Shown here piece by piece: positions 35,151 to 43,609 of a DNA stretch of 64,000 nt. Origin of the DNA: Larkinella sp. C7 (lineage in GTDB: Bacteria > Bacteroidota > Bacteroidia > Cytophagales > Spirosomataceae); NCBI RefSeq assembly GCF_006149005.1, contig NZ_VBSL01000005.1, positions 372,338-436,337 on the forward strand. Reading direction: 5' to 3'. The notes under the pieces were generated by a model, which did no database searches, was not told where the DNA came from, and saw only the letters and a program-made list of their open reading frames with translations. A program made the position numbers and the translations under genes. Each line of letters opens with the position of its first letter. The stretch's first letter is position 1.

Positions 35151-37094
35151 ATGCGTTCCCTCCCGATCATCTTTACCCTCTTTTTAACGTTCACTGCTGG
35201 TATTCTGCTCGCTCAGCCGAACGAAAAAACCACCTTGTGGCACAGCTTTGAAAAAGTAGAATTCAAACTCCATGACGTCCCGGCCCGGTACATAAAACCC
35301 CGGAAATCATTGCCCGGCAACCCGTGGGTCTGGCGGGCCCACTTCCCCGACTGGCACATCGAAATGGACAGCATTCTGCTGGAACGCGGTTTTCACATTG
35401 CCTACATCAATACCAACGATTTATACGGCAGCCCGAAGGCGATGATGATCTGGGATGCTTTTTACCAGCACCTCGTTTCAGAAAAAGGTTTTGCGCCGAA
35501 GGTGGCGCTGGAGGGCGTCAGCCGGGGCGGTTTATACGTCTACGGTTGGGCCAAACGGAATCCCGCCAAAGTGAGTTGCATCTATGCCGAAGCCCCGGTT
35601 TGTGATTTTAAGAGCTGGCCCGGCGGAAAAGGAAAAAGTAAAGGCGACGCCAAATCGTGGCAGCAATTGCTCGACGTTTACGGATTTTCGGAACCACAGG
35701 CGCTGGCGTTCGACGACAACCCGATGGACCATCTGGAAGGCATGGCGGCTTATAAAATCCCCATTTTGCACGTCATCAGCCTGAACGACAAGCTGGTTCC
35801 GTCCGACGAAAACACGTTTCCGCTCGTGGAACGGTATCAGAAACTGGGCGGTCCGACTACGGTTTATGCCATGTCGCGGGGTGCGCAAACACTCGAAGGC
35901 CATCACTTCCCGATTGAACATCCGGACTGGTGGGCCGACTTCATCACCCGGCATTCCGTACCGGTTCAGAAACCGCTTTCCTCATCGGCGTACGTCACCA
36001 TTCGGGGTGGTTTGCCGAATGCCTACCGGGTAATCACGGAGCAAAAAAAGGCCACAGTGGCGTTTCTGGGCGGTTCCATCACCCACAATCCGGGCTGGCG
36101 GGACAAGGTGAGCCGGTATTTGCAGGAGAAATTTCCGCAAACGGCGTTCACCTTTATCAAAGCCGGGATTCCGTCGCTGGGCAGTTTGCCGCATTCGTTT
36201 CGCATCGAACAGGATGTGTTAAGCCAGGGCAAAGTCGATTTGCTGTTTGTGGAAGCCGCCGTCAACGACCGCACGAACGAAACCGATAGCCTGACGCAAC
36301 TTCGCGCGCTGGAAGGCATTGTGCGACATGCCCGAAAAGCCAATCCAGCCGTCGATGTGGTGCTGATGGAGTTTGCCGACCCCGACAAGTTCGGTGATTT
36401 CCGGCAGGGCAAAAAACCGGTAGAACTCGCCAACCACGAGCGGGTGGCTGCCCATTACCAACTGCCTTCCATCGACCTGGCCCGGGAAGTGTACGACCGG
36501 ATCGCAGCGAACGAGTTTTCCTGGGAATACGATTTCAAGGATTTGCACCCGTCACCGTTCGGCCAGGAAGTGTATTTTCAAACCATGAAGCATCTGCTGA
36601 ATACGGCTTTCCAAACCGCTTCATCAGCTCCGGCCAAACTGTCATCCGGGGTGTCTCCGCTGGTTCGCGGTAGTTTTGACAACGGCCATTATGTCCCGAT
36701 CCACGAAGCCTCGCTCCAAAACGGCTGGAGGCTGGTCGATAACTGGAAACCGGCGGATGGCGTTTCGACCCGCCCCGGTTTTGTCGACCGCCCCATGCTG
36801 GAAGCCACCACGCCGGGAGCCGCTCTTTCACTCAACTTTACGGGCACCGCCGTTGGCATCGCCCTGATCTCGGGGCCGGATGCGGGGGAAGTGGAATACC
36901 GCATCGACCAGGGACCGTACCAGAAAATGGACCTCCAGACCCAGTGGAGCCAGCAATTGCACCTGCCGTGGTACAAACTTTTCGCCAGCAACCTACCCAA
37001 TAAAAAACACGTATTGCAACTCCGTTTGGCGGCCACCCGAAACCCCAAAAGCAAAGGAACCGCCTGCCGGATCGTGTATTTTCTGGTGAATTAA
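35151..37094 (+). CDS. Alpha/beta-hydrolase - SGNH hydrolase fusion, exported
   Basis: A 647-residue exported protein (signal peptide to residue 22) joining two hydrolases. The N-terminal part (about 25-280) is alpha/beta-hydrolase-like with a nucleophile elbow G-V-S124-R-G. The second (about 300-485) is SGNH, with Ser309 in LGGSITHNPG, block III VEAAVND, and Asp464/His466 in DLHPSPFG. The last 150 residues form a beta-rich domain (about 500-647). Two esterase-type active sites in one chain suggest removal of ester groups (acetyl, feruloyl or similar) from a polysaccharide. The start at 35151 begins the signal peptide. A terminator and tandem repeat precede it, so it probably has its own promoter. 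Confidence 0.87.
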   Translation: MRSLPIIFTLFLTFTAGILLAQPNEKTTLWHSFEKVEFKLHDVPARYIKPRKSLPGNPWVWRAHFPDWHIEMDSILLERGFHIAYINTNDLYGSPKAMMIWDAFYQHLVSEKGFAPKVALEGVSRGGLYVYGWAKRNPAKVSCIYAEAPVCDFKSWPGGKGKSKGDAKSWQQLLDVYGFSEPQALAFDDNPMDHLEGMAAYKIPILHVISLNDKLVPSDENTFPLVERYQKLGGPTTVYAMSRGAQTLEGHHFPIEHPDWWADFITRHSVPVQKPLSSSAYVTIRGGLPNAYRVITEQKKATVAFLGGSITHNPGWRDKVSRYLQEKFPQTAFTFIKAGIPSLGSLPHSFRIEQDVLSQGKVDLLFVEAAVNDRTNETDSLTQLRALEGIVRHARKANPAVDVVLMEFADPDKFGDFRQGKKPVELANHERVAAHYQLPSIDLAREVYDRIAANEFSWEYDFKDLHPSPFGQEVYFQTMKHLLNTAFQTASSAPAKLSSGVSPLVRGSFDNGHYVPIHEASLQNGWRLVDNWKPADGVSTRPGFVDRPMLEATTPGAALSLNFTGTAVGIALISGPDAGEVEYRIDQGPYQKMDLQTQWSQQLHLPWYKLFASNLPNKKHVLQLRLAATRNPKSKGTACRIVYFLVN

Positions 37095-37136
37095 GAACGC
37101 TGTCGGACTTCGGAACCAAACCGGTCAGGTCTTCAT

Positions 37137-37670
37137 TCACCACGACGTCGGCAGAAACGTACTGACGTTGCTGTCACTTTCCTGAAATCGCACCACCAGA
37201 TTCGGCTTGCCATTGCTGCCGGTTTTCAGTTCGTAATAATACGTCTGCGTTTTCAGTTCCTCGCGATTCATTTTCCGGTTCACATTTTGCTTCGGAAAGC
37301 AGGAATAAAAGCCCCGGTAATGGCCTTCCGTGGGGGTTGTCGTAAACGAGCCGTCGGTTTCGCTGAAATCCACGCTTCCTTTTTCGAAGGTAAACGCTTC
37401 GGTTTTGCAGCCCGAATAATCGCGGGTGGTGGCCACGAAATACTTTTCATAGGTGCCATCGTTTTTAAAGTCGAACACCACCGCCAGTTCAAAGGGTTTA
37501 CCCTGATAGGAACCGTCGTAGGCCCAGAAGTCACCCATGGCAAACGAGCCATACATCCATTTCCCGGCGGCTTTGGCTGGCACATGGCCACCCGGCAGTA
37601 CAGCCTCCGCGTCTTTTTTGCAACTGCCCAGCAGAACCACCGCCAGCAGCGTCATCATTATTGTTTTCAT
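37137..37670 (-). CDS. Small lipoprotein, unknown function
   Basis: A 177-residue predicted lipoprotein with Cys at about residue 17 (LLGSCKKDAE). The mature domain (about 30-177) is beta-rich with a GKWMYGSFAMGDFWAYDGSY segment, as in many lipocalin-like Bacteroidota lipoproteins, but I cannot assign a family. The ATG at 37670 is preferred over the open frame to 37709 because it starts the lipoprotein signal. It is the only minus-strand gene inside the plus-strand sugar locus, so it may be a later insertion or an independent unit; its 3' end meets the hydrolase fusion. Confidence 0.7.
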   Translation of the reverse strand: MKTIMMTLLAVVLLGSCKKDAEAVLPGGHVPAKAAGKWMYGSFAMGDFWAYDGSYQGKPFELAVVFDFKNDGTYEKYFVATTRDYSGCKTEAFTFEKGSVDFSETDGSFTTTPTEGHYRGFYSCFPKQNVNRKMNREELKTQTYYYELKTGSNGKPNLVVRFQESDSNVSTFLPTSW

Positions 37671-37870
37671 TTGTTCAGTTTGATTTGTGTTTACTGGTAT
37701 CGGGATCAAAATTGGCGCGTCGTAGTGCTTCGGCCAGTGGTCAGGCGGTTGAAACGGAAAAAGCCACCCCTGAAGCGACCGAATGGGCGGCTTTTCGAAA
37801 ACCGCCGATAGTAAATCCGGGGCGGTTTTGGCTTTCTACTTGGAAATCAAGCTCAATTTGCCAGACCCTC

Positions 37871-39193
37871 ATGGAAAAAGAACCTTTTAGTGCGTTATCC
37901 CGTCGAAAATTCATCGGACAGGCGTCCGCAGCCCTGTCGGCCTTCATGATCGTTCCCCGATTTGTGCTGGGCGGAACGGGCTACCGGGCACCGAGCGACA
38001 TTATTACGCTGGGATTTATCGGAACCGGCAAGCAGAGCCGCGGGCTCTCCCGGAATTTTCTGGCCACCGGCGAAACCCGGATTCTGGCCAGTGCGGAAGT
38101 CTACAAAGCCAAGCGCGACCTGTTTATCGAACAGGCCAAAGCCTATTACACCAGCGAAGACGGAAAGGCCAAAGTGAATGGCGCCTATTCGGAAATTCAG
38201 GCGTATAACGACTTCCGGCAGCTCCTCGACCGCAAGGACATCGATGCCGTGGTCATTGCCTCGCCCGACCACTGGCACGCCGTCATGGCCGTGAAAGCCG
38301 CCGAAGCCGGGAAGGATATTTACTGCGAAAAACCGCTCGCGCTGACCATCAAAGAAGGCCGGGCGATGGTGAACGCCACCCGCAAACACAAGCGGGTGTT
38401 TCAGACGGGCAGTATGCAGCGGTCGTGGCCGGAGTTCCGGCAAACCGCCGAACTGATCCGCAACGGCTACATCGGTGACATCAAAGGCATCAAAGTGAAC
38501 GTGGGGCCTCCGCCCAAACGGTATGATTTACCGGCTGAACCCATTCCGGAAGGATTGGACTGGGCGATGTGGCTGGGACCCAACGAACCGGTTCCGTTCA
38601 ATTCCGAACTGGCCCCGCCCCTGTCGAAAGACGTATTCCCCAACTGGCGGAATTACAAGGAGTTTGGGGGCGGCATGGTGACCGACTGGGGGGCGCACAT
38701 GTTCGACATCGTGCAGTGGTCGCTCGACATGGACAACAGCGGCCCCGTGGAGGTGATTCCGCCCGACGGCAAGGAGCATAAATTCCTGACGTATCGCTAC
38801 GACAACGGCATCACGATGACCCACGAACCCTGGGAATGGAACAACGCCATCCAGTTTGTCGGTTCGGAAGGCACGTTGAACATTCAGCGCAAGAAGCTGG
38901 AAACCACCCCGGCTACGCTCAAAGACAAGGTGATCGGCCCGGACGAGAAACACGTTTACCACAGCGACAACCACTACAAGGACTTCCTGAACGCCATGCG
39001 GAAACGCAGCGAACCCATTTGCGACGTCGAAATCGGTCACCGCACGGCGTCGGTTTGCACCATTGGTAACATTGCCTACCAGCTCAAACGTCCGCTGAAA
39101 TGGGACCCGAAAAAGGAGAATTTCAAGAAAGACAAAGAAGCCAATGGCCTGTTGGAAAGGTCGTTGAAAAGCGAATGGGCGATCAAAGTCTAA
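37871..39193 (+). CDS. Gfo/Idh/MocA family oxidoreductase with Tat-type signal
   Basis: A 440-residue NAD(P)-dependent oxidoreductase. A twin-arginine signal (SRRKFIGQASAALSAF, Arg11-Arg12) shows export in folded form with cofactor. The Rossmann domain begins near 40 (ITLGFIGTGKQSRGLSRNFL). The catalytic EKP motif is E153-K154-P155 (DIYCEKPLAL), and the C-terminal domain has the usual GGGMVTDWGAHMFDIVQW segment. Such exported Gfo/Idh/MocA enzymes act on sugars or inositols in the periplasm. The open frame goes back to 37661, but the ATG at 37871 starts the Tat signal. Next to ThuA and sugar-dehydrogenase genes, it fits an oxidative sugar pathway. Confidence 0.9.
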   Translation: MEKEPFSALSRRKFIGQASAALSAFMIVPRFVLGGTGYRAPSDIITLGFIGTGKQSRGLSRNFLATGETRILASAEVYKAKRDLFIEQAKAYYTSEDGKAKVNGAYSEIQAYNDFRQLLDRKDIDAVVIASPDHWHAVMAVKAAEAGKDIYCEKPLALTIKEGRAMVNATRKHKRVFQTGSMQRSWPEFRQTAELIRNGYIGDIKGIKVNVGPPPKRYDLPAEPIPEGLDWAMWLGPNEPVPFNSELAPPLSKDVFPNWRNYKEFGGGMVTDWGAHMFDIVQWSLDMDNSGPVEVIPPDGKEHKFLTYRYDNGITMTHEPWEWNNAIQFVGSEGTLNIQRKKLETTPATLKDKVIGPDEKHVYHSDNHYKDFLNAMRKRSEPICDVEIGHRTASVCTIGNIAYQLKRPLKWDPKKENFKKDKEANGLLERSLKSEWAIKV

Positions 39194-39208
39194 CCGAACG
39201 CCCGGCCT

Positions 39209-39319
39209 GAAACCGTTAAAACGGTTTCCAAAATGGACGACCATTTATGTTAACCCACGGTTTAAACCGTGGGTTAATTATACAGTATCAACCATTTGTC
39301 TCCAACGGTTTTAACCGTT
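39209..39319. repeat. Cluster of three palindromes in the spacer before the ThuA-dehydrogenase gene
   Basis: Three inverted repeats occupy the spacer. At 39209-39228, GAAACCGTT pairs with AACGGTTTC. At 39250-39277 there is a perfect 28-base palindrome centred on GGTTTAAACC. At 39304-39319, AACGGTT pairs with AACCGTT. The outer two are variants of the same word. Between them they can fold into nested or alternative stems; the role may be regulatory, or a short palindromic repeat family. Confidence 0.8.
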
Positions 39320-39355
39320 TTGATTTGCTCAACCAAAGTTAATATTCCAAACACA

Positions 39356-42300
39356 ATGCCAATCTCTATCAAAACAAGTACCATCGGCGCTACACTTCTG
39401 CTTATGGCGTCGGTTGCCGGGAGCTTTTACGGCTGCAAGACGCCCCAGAAAGCGTCGACGCAGGCTCCGTCGTCGACCCCCGAACCCGTGGCGACGGCTC
39501 CGGCACCCAAGCCGAAAGTGCCGCGCATTCTGGTTTTTTCGCGCACCAAAGGCTATTACCACGAGTCGATTCCGACCGGAATTGCCGCCATTCAGAAGCT
39601 GGGCCAGGAGAACGGTTTCCGGGTCGATACGACCAAAAACGCCGACTACTTCGTGGAAGACAGCCTGAAACACTACACCGCCGTTGTGTTTCTGAGCACC
39701 ACCGGCAACGTGCTGAACCCCGATCAGCAGGTGGCGTTTGAACGCTACATTCAGGCCGGGGGCAACTTCATGGGCATTCACGCGTCGGCGGATACCGAAT
39801 ACAACTGGCCGTGGTACAACAAACTCGCCGGGGCGTATTTTCTGCACCACCCCAAACAGCAGAAAGTGGCCATCGACGTGATCGACAAAAACCACCCATC
39901 GACGAGTTTTCTGCCCGACCGCTGGGAGCGGTTCGATGAATTGTACAGCTACCGGAACATCAATCCCGACATCAAAGTGCTGGCGAAACTGGACGAAACG
40001 ACGTACGAAGGCGGCCGCAACGGCGACAATCACCCGTTTGTCTGGTACCACGAATTTGACGGGGGCCGCGCGTTTTATACCGGCGGTGGGCATACGAACG
40101 AAAGCTACAGTGAGCCGCTGTTCCAGCAACATTTGCTCGGCGGCTTGAAATACGTGATCGGCGACAACAAAGATCTCGACTATTCGAAGTCGTACGCGGT
40201 GAAGACGCCGGACGAAACCCGGTTTGTGAAAACCGTGCTGTCCAACGACCTCAACGAACCAATGGAACTAGCCGTAGCACCGGATGGCCGGGTGTTCATG
40301 GCCGAACGGAAGGGCAAGTTTTACATGTATGACCCCAAAACCAGAAGCACGAAACTGGTTTATGATTTTCCGGTAAAAGCCGTCGAGAAGTACCTGAACG
40401 GTTTATTGGGCATGACCATCGACCCGAATTTTGCCAAAAACCATTACCTCTATTTCTTCTACACGATTCAGACCGGCGAGGAAACGAAGCAGCGGATCGG
40501 GCGGTTTGTGATGAACGACGACGGCACGCTCGACATCAAATCGGAAAAATCGATCATCGAATTTCCGATCGATCTGGAAGTGAGCGCCCACACCGGCGGT
40601 TCGATGGCCTGGGACAAACACGGCAATCTGTTCATTTCGACGGGCGACAATACCGTACCGTTCGAATCGAGCGGTTTTTCACCGACCGACTGGCAGGCGG
40701 GTCGGCTGACGTTCGATGCGGCTCGTTCGGCGGGAAATACCAATGATTTGCGCGGTAAAATTCTGCGGATTCACGTTGAGCCCGACGGTTCGTATACGAT
40801 TCCCGAGGGTAACCTGTTCCCGAAAGGCATGGCACAAACCCGGCCCGAAATCTACGTCATGGGTTGCCGGAATCCGTACCGGATTTCGGTCGATCCCGAA
40901 ACCTCGATCGTGTATTGGGGTGAAATTGGCCCGGATTCCGGCACCGATGGACCGCAGGGACCACGCGGCTACGACGAGTTTAACCAGGCGAAAAAAGCCG
41001 GGAATTACGGCTGGCCGTTTTTTGTCGGCGACAGCAAACCGTACAAAGCCTACGATTTTGCGACCAAAGCCGTGGGTGCCGAGTTCGATCCAAACGCGCC
41101 GGTCAACAATTCACCCAACAACACCGGGTTGAAAAACCTGCCGCCCGTCACGAAGGCAATGGTCTGGTATCCGTACAACAAGTCGACCGAATTTCCGGAA
41201 CTGGGAACGGGTGGTCGGTGTGCGATGGGTGGCCCGGTATACCACTTCAACGCTAATCTGCAATCCGATGTGAAACTGCCGCAGTATTACGACAAGGCGC
41301 TGTTCATGTACGACTGGATGCGGAACTGGGTGTATGCCGTTCGGATGGACGACAACCAGAACTACAAACGCCTGGAAGCCTTCATGCCGGTGCGGGGTGA
41401 TTTCCGCCGTCCGGTCGATATGGAGATTGGGCCGAAAGGTGAGATCTACATGCTGGAATACGGTTCGGTCTACGGGATCGACAACGACGATGCGCGGCTG
41501 GTCAAAATCGAGTTCAACCCCGGAAACCGCACGCCTGTTGCGAAGGTGACGGCGCGGGACACGATTGGGCTGGCTCCGTTCAAAGTGGCCTTCAACAGCC
41601 GCCAGAGCTACGACTTCGATGAGGATGACAAACTGACCTACGAATGGAAATTTGACGGCAATCAGGTGGCTTCGACCGAAGCCAATCCGACGTTTACGTT
41701 CCAGAAAAACGGCATTTACCCGGTGACGCTGAAAGTGACCGATCCGTCGGGACAAAGCTCGGTCGATACGCTGGAAATCAAAGTCGGGAACACGCTGCCG
41801 CAGGTGGCCATTGCGACCACCGATAACAGCACGTTTTTCTTTGCGGATCAGACGCCGTTCAAATACGCGGTCAATGTGAAGGATAATGAGGACAAAGTGA
41901 TCGATAAGAAGAAGGTCAAAGTCGCGCTGAACTACATTCCGAAAGTGGCCGGAAACGACCAGTTGGTGGGTCACCAGCAGATTACGAGCACCTTCAATCT
42001 GGGCAAAAACCTGATGCAGGCCAGCGATTGCAAGGCGTGTCACCAGATCAACGGCAAGTCGGTCGGCCCGGCGTTTGTTGAAGTCTCGAAGAAATACCGG
42101 GGTGACAAGGGCGCAGCCACGCGACTGGCTAATAAGGTGATCACGGGTGGCGGTGGCGTCTGGGGCGAACACGCCATGAACGCCCACCCGCAGTTGTCGA
42201 AGGAAGACGCCACCGAAATCGTGAAATACGTGCTGGCGTTGGGGAACGAACAACCGGATGTGACGCTGCCGCAGCAGGGCACGACGGTTTTGAAAGAGCA

Positions 42301-42775
42301 CGTCGGCAAGGACCAGACGGGGCGCTACATTCTGTCGGCGTCGTATACCGACAAAGGCGGGGCCATCACGCCCCTGACCAGCAGCGAAAGCCTGATTCTG
42401 CGCCCCGCCAAAGTGCAGGCCGGCGACGCCGACGAGGTGTATAACATGAACCGCCAGCGGGGACGGCTGGGCGCCACCAAAAACAAAGCGTATTTCGTGC
42501 TGAAAGGCGTGGATCTGAAAGGCATCCAGAAGCTGACGTACCAGGTGGCTTCGAAAGACCACGACGGCACGATTGAAGTCCATACCGGTTCGGCAAAAGG
42601 CCCGGTGATCAGCACGGTGGCGTATACGGCCACGGGAGCCTGGAACAAAACCGCCGAGCTCAGCGCCCCGATTCAGGACCCCGGCAGCAAGCAGGATTTG
42701 TACTTTGTGTTTGTGAACGCTGATCCGAAAGCCGAGAATATCGGCGGGGTAAGTTGGGTTGAATTTGGGAAGTGA
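39356..42775 (+). CDS. ThuA - PQQ-type sugar dehydrogenase - PKD - cytochrome c - CBM-like fusion lipoprotein
   Basis: An 1139-residue lipoprotein (Cys27, SFYGCK). In order: a ThuA-like domain (about 55-275, RILVFSRTKGYYHES, with GNFMGIHASADTEY), a glucose/sorbosone dehydrogenase-type beta-propeller (about 295-725; LNEPMELAVAPDGRVFMAERKG), a PKD domain (about 735-815), a cytochrome c domain with C892-K-A-C-H896, and a C-terminal CBM6-like beta-sandwich (about 1000-1139). It would bind glycan, oxidise a sugar and transfer electrons to the heme domain. It carries the oxidative theme of the 29449-32502 gene. The ATG at 39356 gives the lipoprotein signal. A terminator follows at 42795-42830. Confidence 0.9.
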   Translation: MPISIKTSTIGATLLLMASVAGSFYGCKTPQKASTQAPSSTPEPVATAPAPKPKVPRILVFSRTKGYYHESIPTGIAAIQKLGQENGFRVDTTKNADYFVEDSLKHYTAVVFLSTTGNVLNPDQQVAFERYIQAGGNFMGIHASADTEYNWPWYNKLAGAYFLHHPKQQKVAIDVIDKNHPSTSFLPDRWERFDELYSYRNINPDIKVLAKLDETTYEGGRNGDNHPFVWYHEFDGGRAFYTGGGHTNESYSEPLFQQHLLGGLKYVIGDNKDLDYSKSYAVKTPDETRFVKTVLSNDLNEPMELAVAPDGRVFMAERKGKFYMYDPKTRSTKLVYDFPVKAVEKYLNGLLGMTIDPNFAKNHYLYFFYTIQTGEETKQRIGRFVMNDDGTLDIKSEKSIIEFPIDLEVSAHTGGSMAWDKHGNLFISTGDNTVPFESSGFSPTDWQAGRLTFDAARSAGNTNDLRGKILRIHVEPDGSYTIPEGNLFPKGMAQTRPEIYVMGCRNPYRISVDPETSIVYWGEIGPDSGTDGPQGPRGYDEFNQAKKAGNYGWPFFVGDSKPYKAYDFATKAVGAEFDPNAPVNNSPNNTGLKNLPPVTKAMVWYPYNKSTEFPELGTGGRCAMGGPVYHFNANLQSDVKLPQYYDKALFMYDWMRNWVYAVRMDDNQNYKRLEAFMPVRGDFRRPVDMEIGPKGEIYMLEYGSVYGIDNDDARLVKIEFNPGNRTPVAKVTARDTIGLAPFKVAFNSRQSYDFDEDDKLTYEWKFDGNQVASTEANPTFTFQKNGIYPVTLKVTDPSGQSSVDTLEIKVGNTLPQVAIATTDNSTFFFADQTPFKYAVNVKDNEDKVIDKKKVKVALNYIPKVAGNDQLVGHQQITSTFNLGKNLMQASDCKACHQINGKSVGPAFVEVSKKYRGDKGAATRLANKVITGGGGVWGEHAMNAHPQLSKEDATEIVKYVLALGNEQPDVTLPQQGTTVLKEHVGKDQTGRYILSASYTDKGGAITPLTSSESLILRPAKVQAGDADEVYNMNRQRGRLGATKNKAYFVLKGVDLKGIQKLTYQVASKDHDGTIEVHTGSAKGPVISTVAYTATGAWNKTAELSAPIQDPGSKQDLYFVFVNADPKAENIGGVSWVEFGK

Positions 42776-42794
42776 GATTGTTTTAAATGAAGGA

Positions 42795-42830
42795 GCCACC
42801 GTGGTTTTGAGGAACTGCGGTGGCTTTTTT
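42795..42830 (+). terminator. Rho-independent terminator ending the sugar locus
   Basis: GCCACCG (42795-42801) pairs with CGGTGGC (42818-42824), and the inner bases extend the stem. T6 follows (42825-42830). The AT-rich island begins directly after it. Confidence 0.85.
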
Positions 42831-42950
42831 GAAATGATACATTATTTTATAACTTGTCAAAACATTTCTTTGTCTCATTACCAAGAGTAATGGAATTGTA
42901 ACATCACTTTACAGTCTCATGCAAGTGTTTATATATATTATCGAAAGAAA

Positions 42951-43607
42951 ATGGACGATAAAACAAATATCGCTGGCCTTAAAAAAGTTTGTGATTGGAA
43001 AGCCTTAAAGGTAAAGTTAATCAATGAGCCAACAGACATTCTTTGGGAACAGGCTTTTGAAGATTTTTTGTTGGCAAGAATAACAACAAGGTATTTTGAG
43101 CCAATTAATGCTATTTCTAGTATTCATAAACAGCAAGGTAAGGGATTTTCAATTGTCGCAATTTATTGTTCGCTTATTGAATTCTTTGAAACATTGAAGA
43201 AAGGGTATGAATTTAAGTATCCTAATTATTATGACTCAAATGGCAGTATTGTTGCTAGTAAAGTTAATCATGACAAAAAAGGAAATTTCTATTCATTACA
43301 TACCAAAGAAATCTTTACTGATTTTCTTACAGAGAATCTCCCATTCTCCGTTATTTTTAAAAATTTGAATATTGCTGAAGATTTTTATACAAATGTTAGA
43401 TGCTCCATTTTACATCAGGCAGAAACTCAATCGAATTGGGTTATTAGAGATGGTGAGTCATCAGACGACATCGTATTTTGGAATAGTTCTTCAACTAGAC
43501 CCGAAATTATTCTGAGATGGAAACTATATTTAAATGGGATGCGATATGCCAAATTTAAATTTATTTATTTTGGAAGAGTTGTATTTTATTTTATTATTCA
43601 ATCATAA
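42951..43607 (+). CDS. HEPN-like protein in AT-rich island, possible RNase effector
   Basis: A 218-residue protein of strikingly AT-rich, differently biased coding sequence compared with the neighbours. I do not recognise a named family. It is helix-rich (for example residues 66-85, FSIVAIYCSLIEFFETLKK), and near residues 145-160 it has FYTNVRCSILHQAET, in which R150-x4-H155 matches the R-x4-6-H signature of HEPN ribonuclease domains, preceded by an aromatic helix. The function as an RNA-cutting toxin or defence effector is inference from this motif. The last residues are hydrophobic (FIYFGRVVFYFIIQS). Stop and next ATG are only 2 bases apart, so it forms an operon with the DUF6615-like gene. 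Confidence 0.7.
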   Translation: MDDKTNIAGLKKVCDWKALKVKLINEPTDILWEQAFEDFLLARITTRYFEPINAISSIHKQQGKGFSIVAIYCSLIEFFETLKKGYEFKYPNYYDSNGSIVASKVNHDKKGNFYSLHTKEIFTDFLTENLPFSVIFKNLNIAEDFYTNVRCSILHQAETQSNWVIRDGESSDDIVFWNSSSTRPEIILRWKLYLNGMRYAKFKFIYFGRVVFYFIIQS

Positions 43608-43609
43608 TT

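Noticed and set aside
34862-35194. Frames translating the tandem repeat before the double-esterase gene
   Set aside because: They only repeat FPCPHIPV-like words from the DNA repeat and lack protein character.
41111-42799. Minus-strand frame of 562 codons antisense to the ThuA-dehydrogenase gene
   Set aside because: It is longer than usual for a shadow, but the sense strand holds PKD, cytochrome c and CBM domains with intact motifs, and the antisense frame even crosses the stop region.
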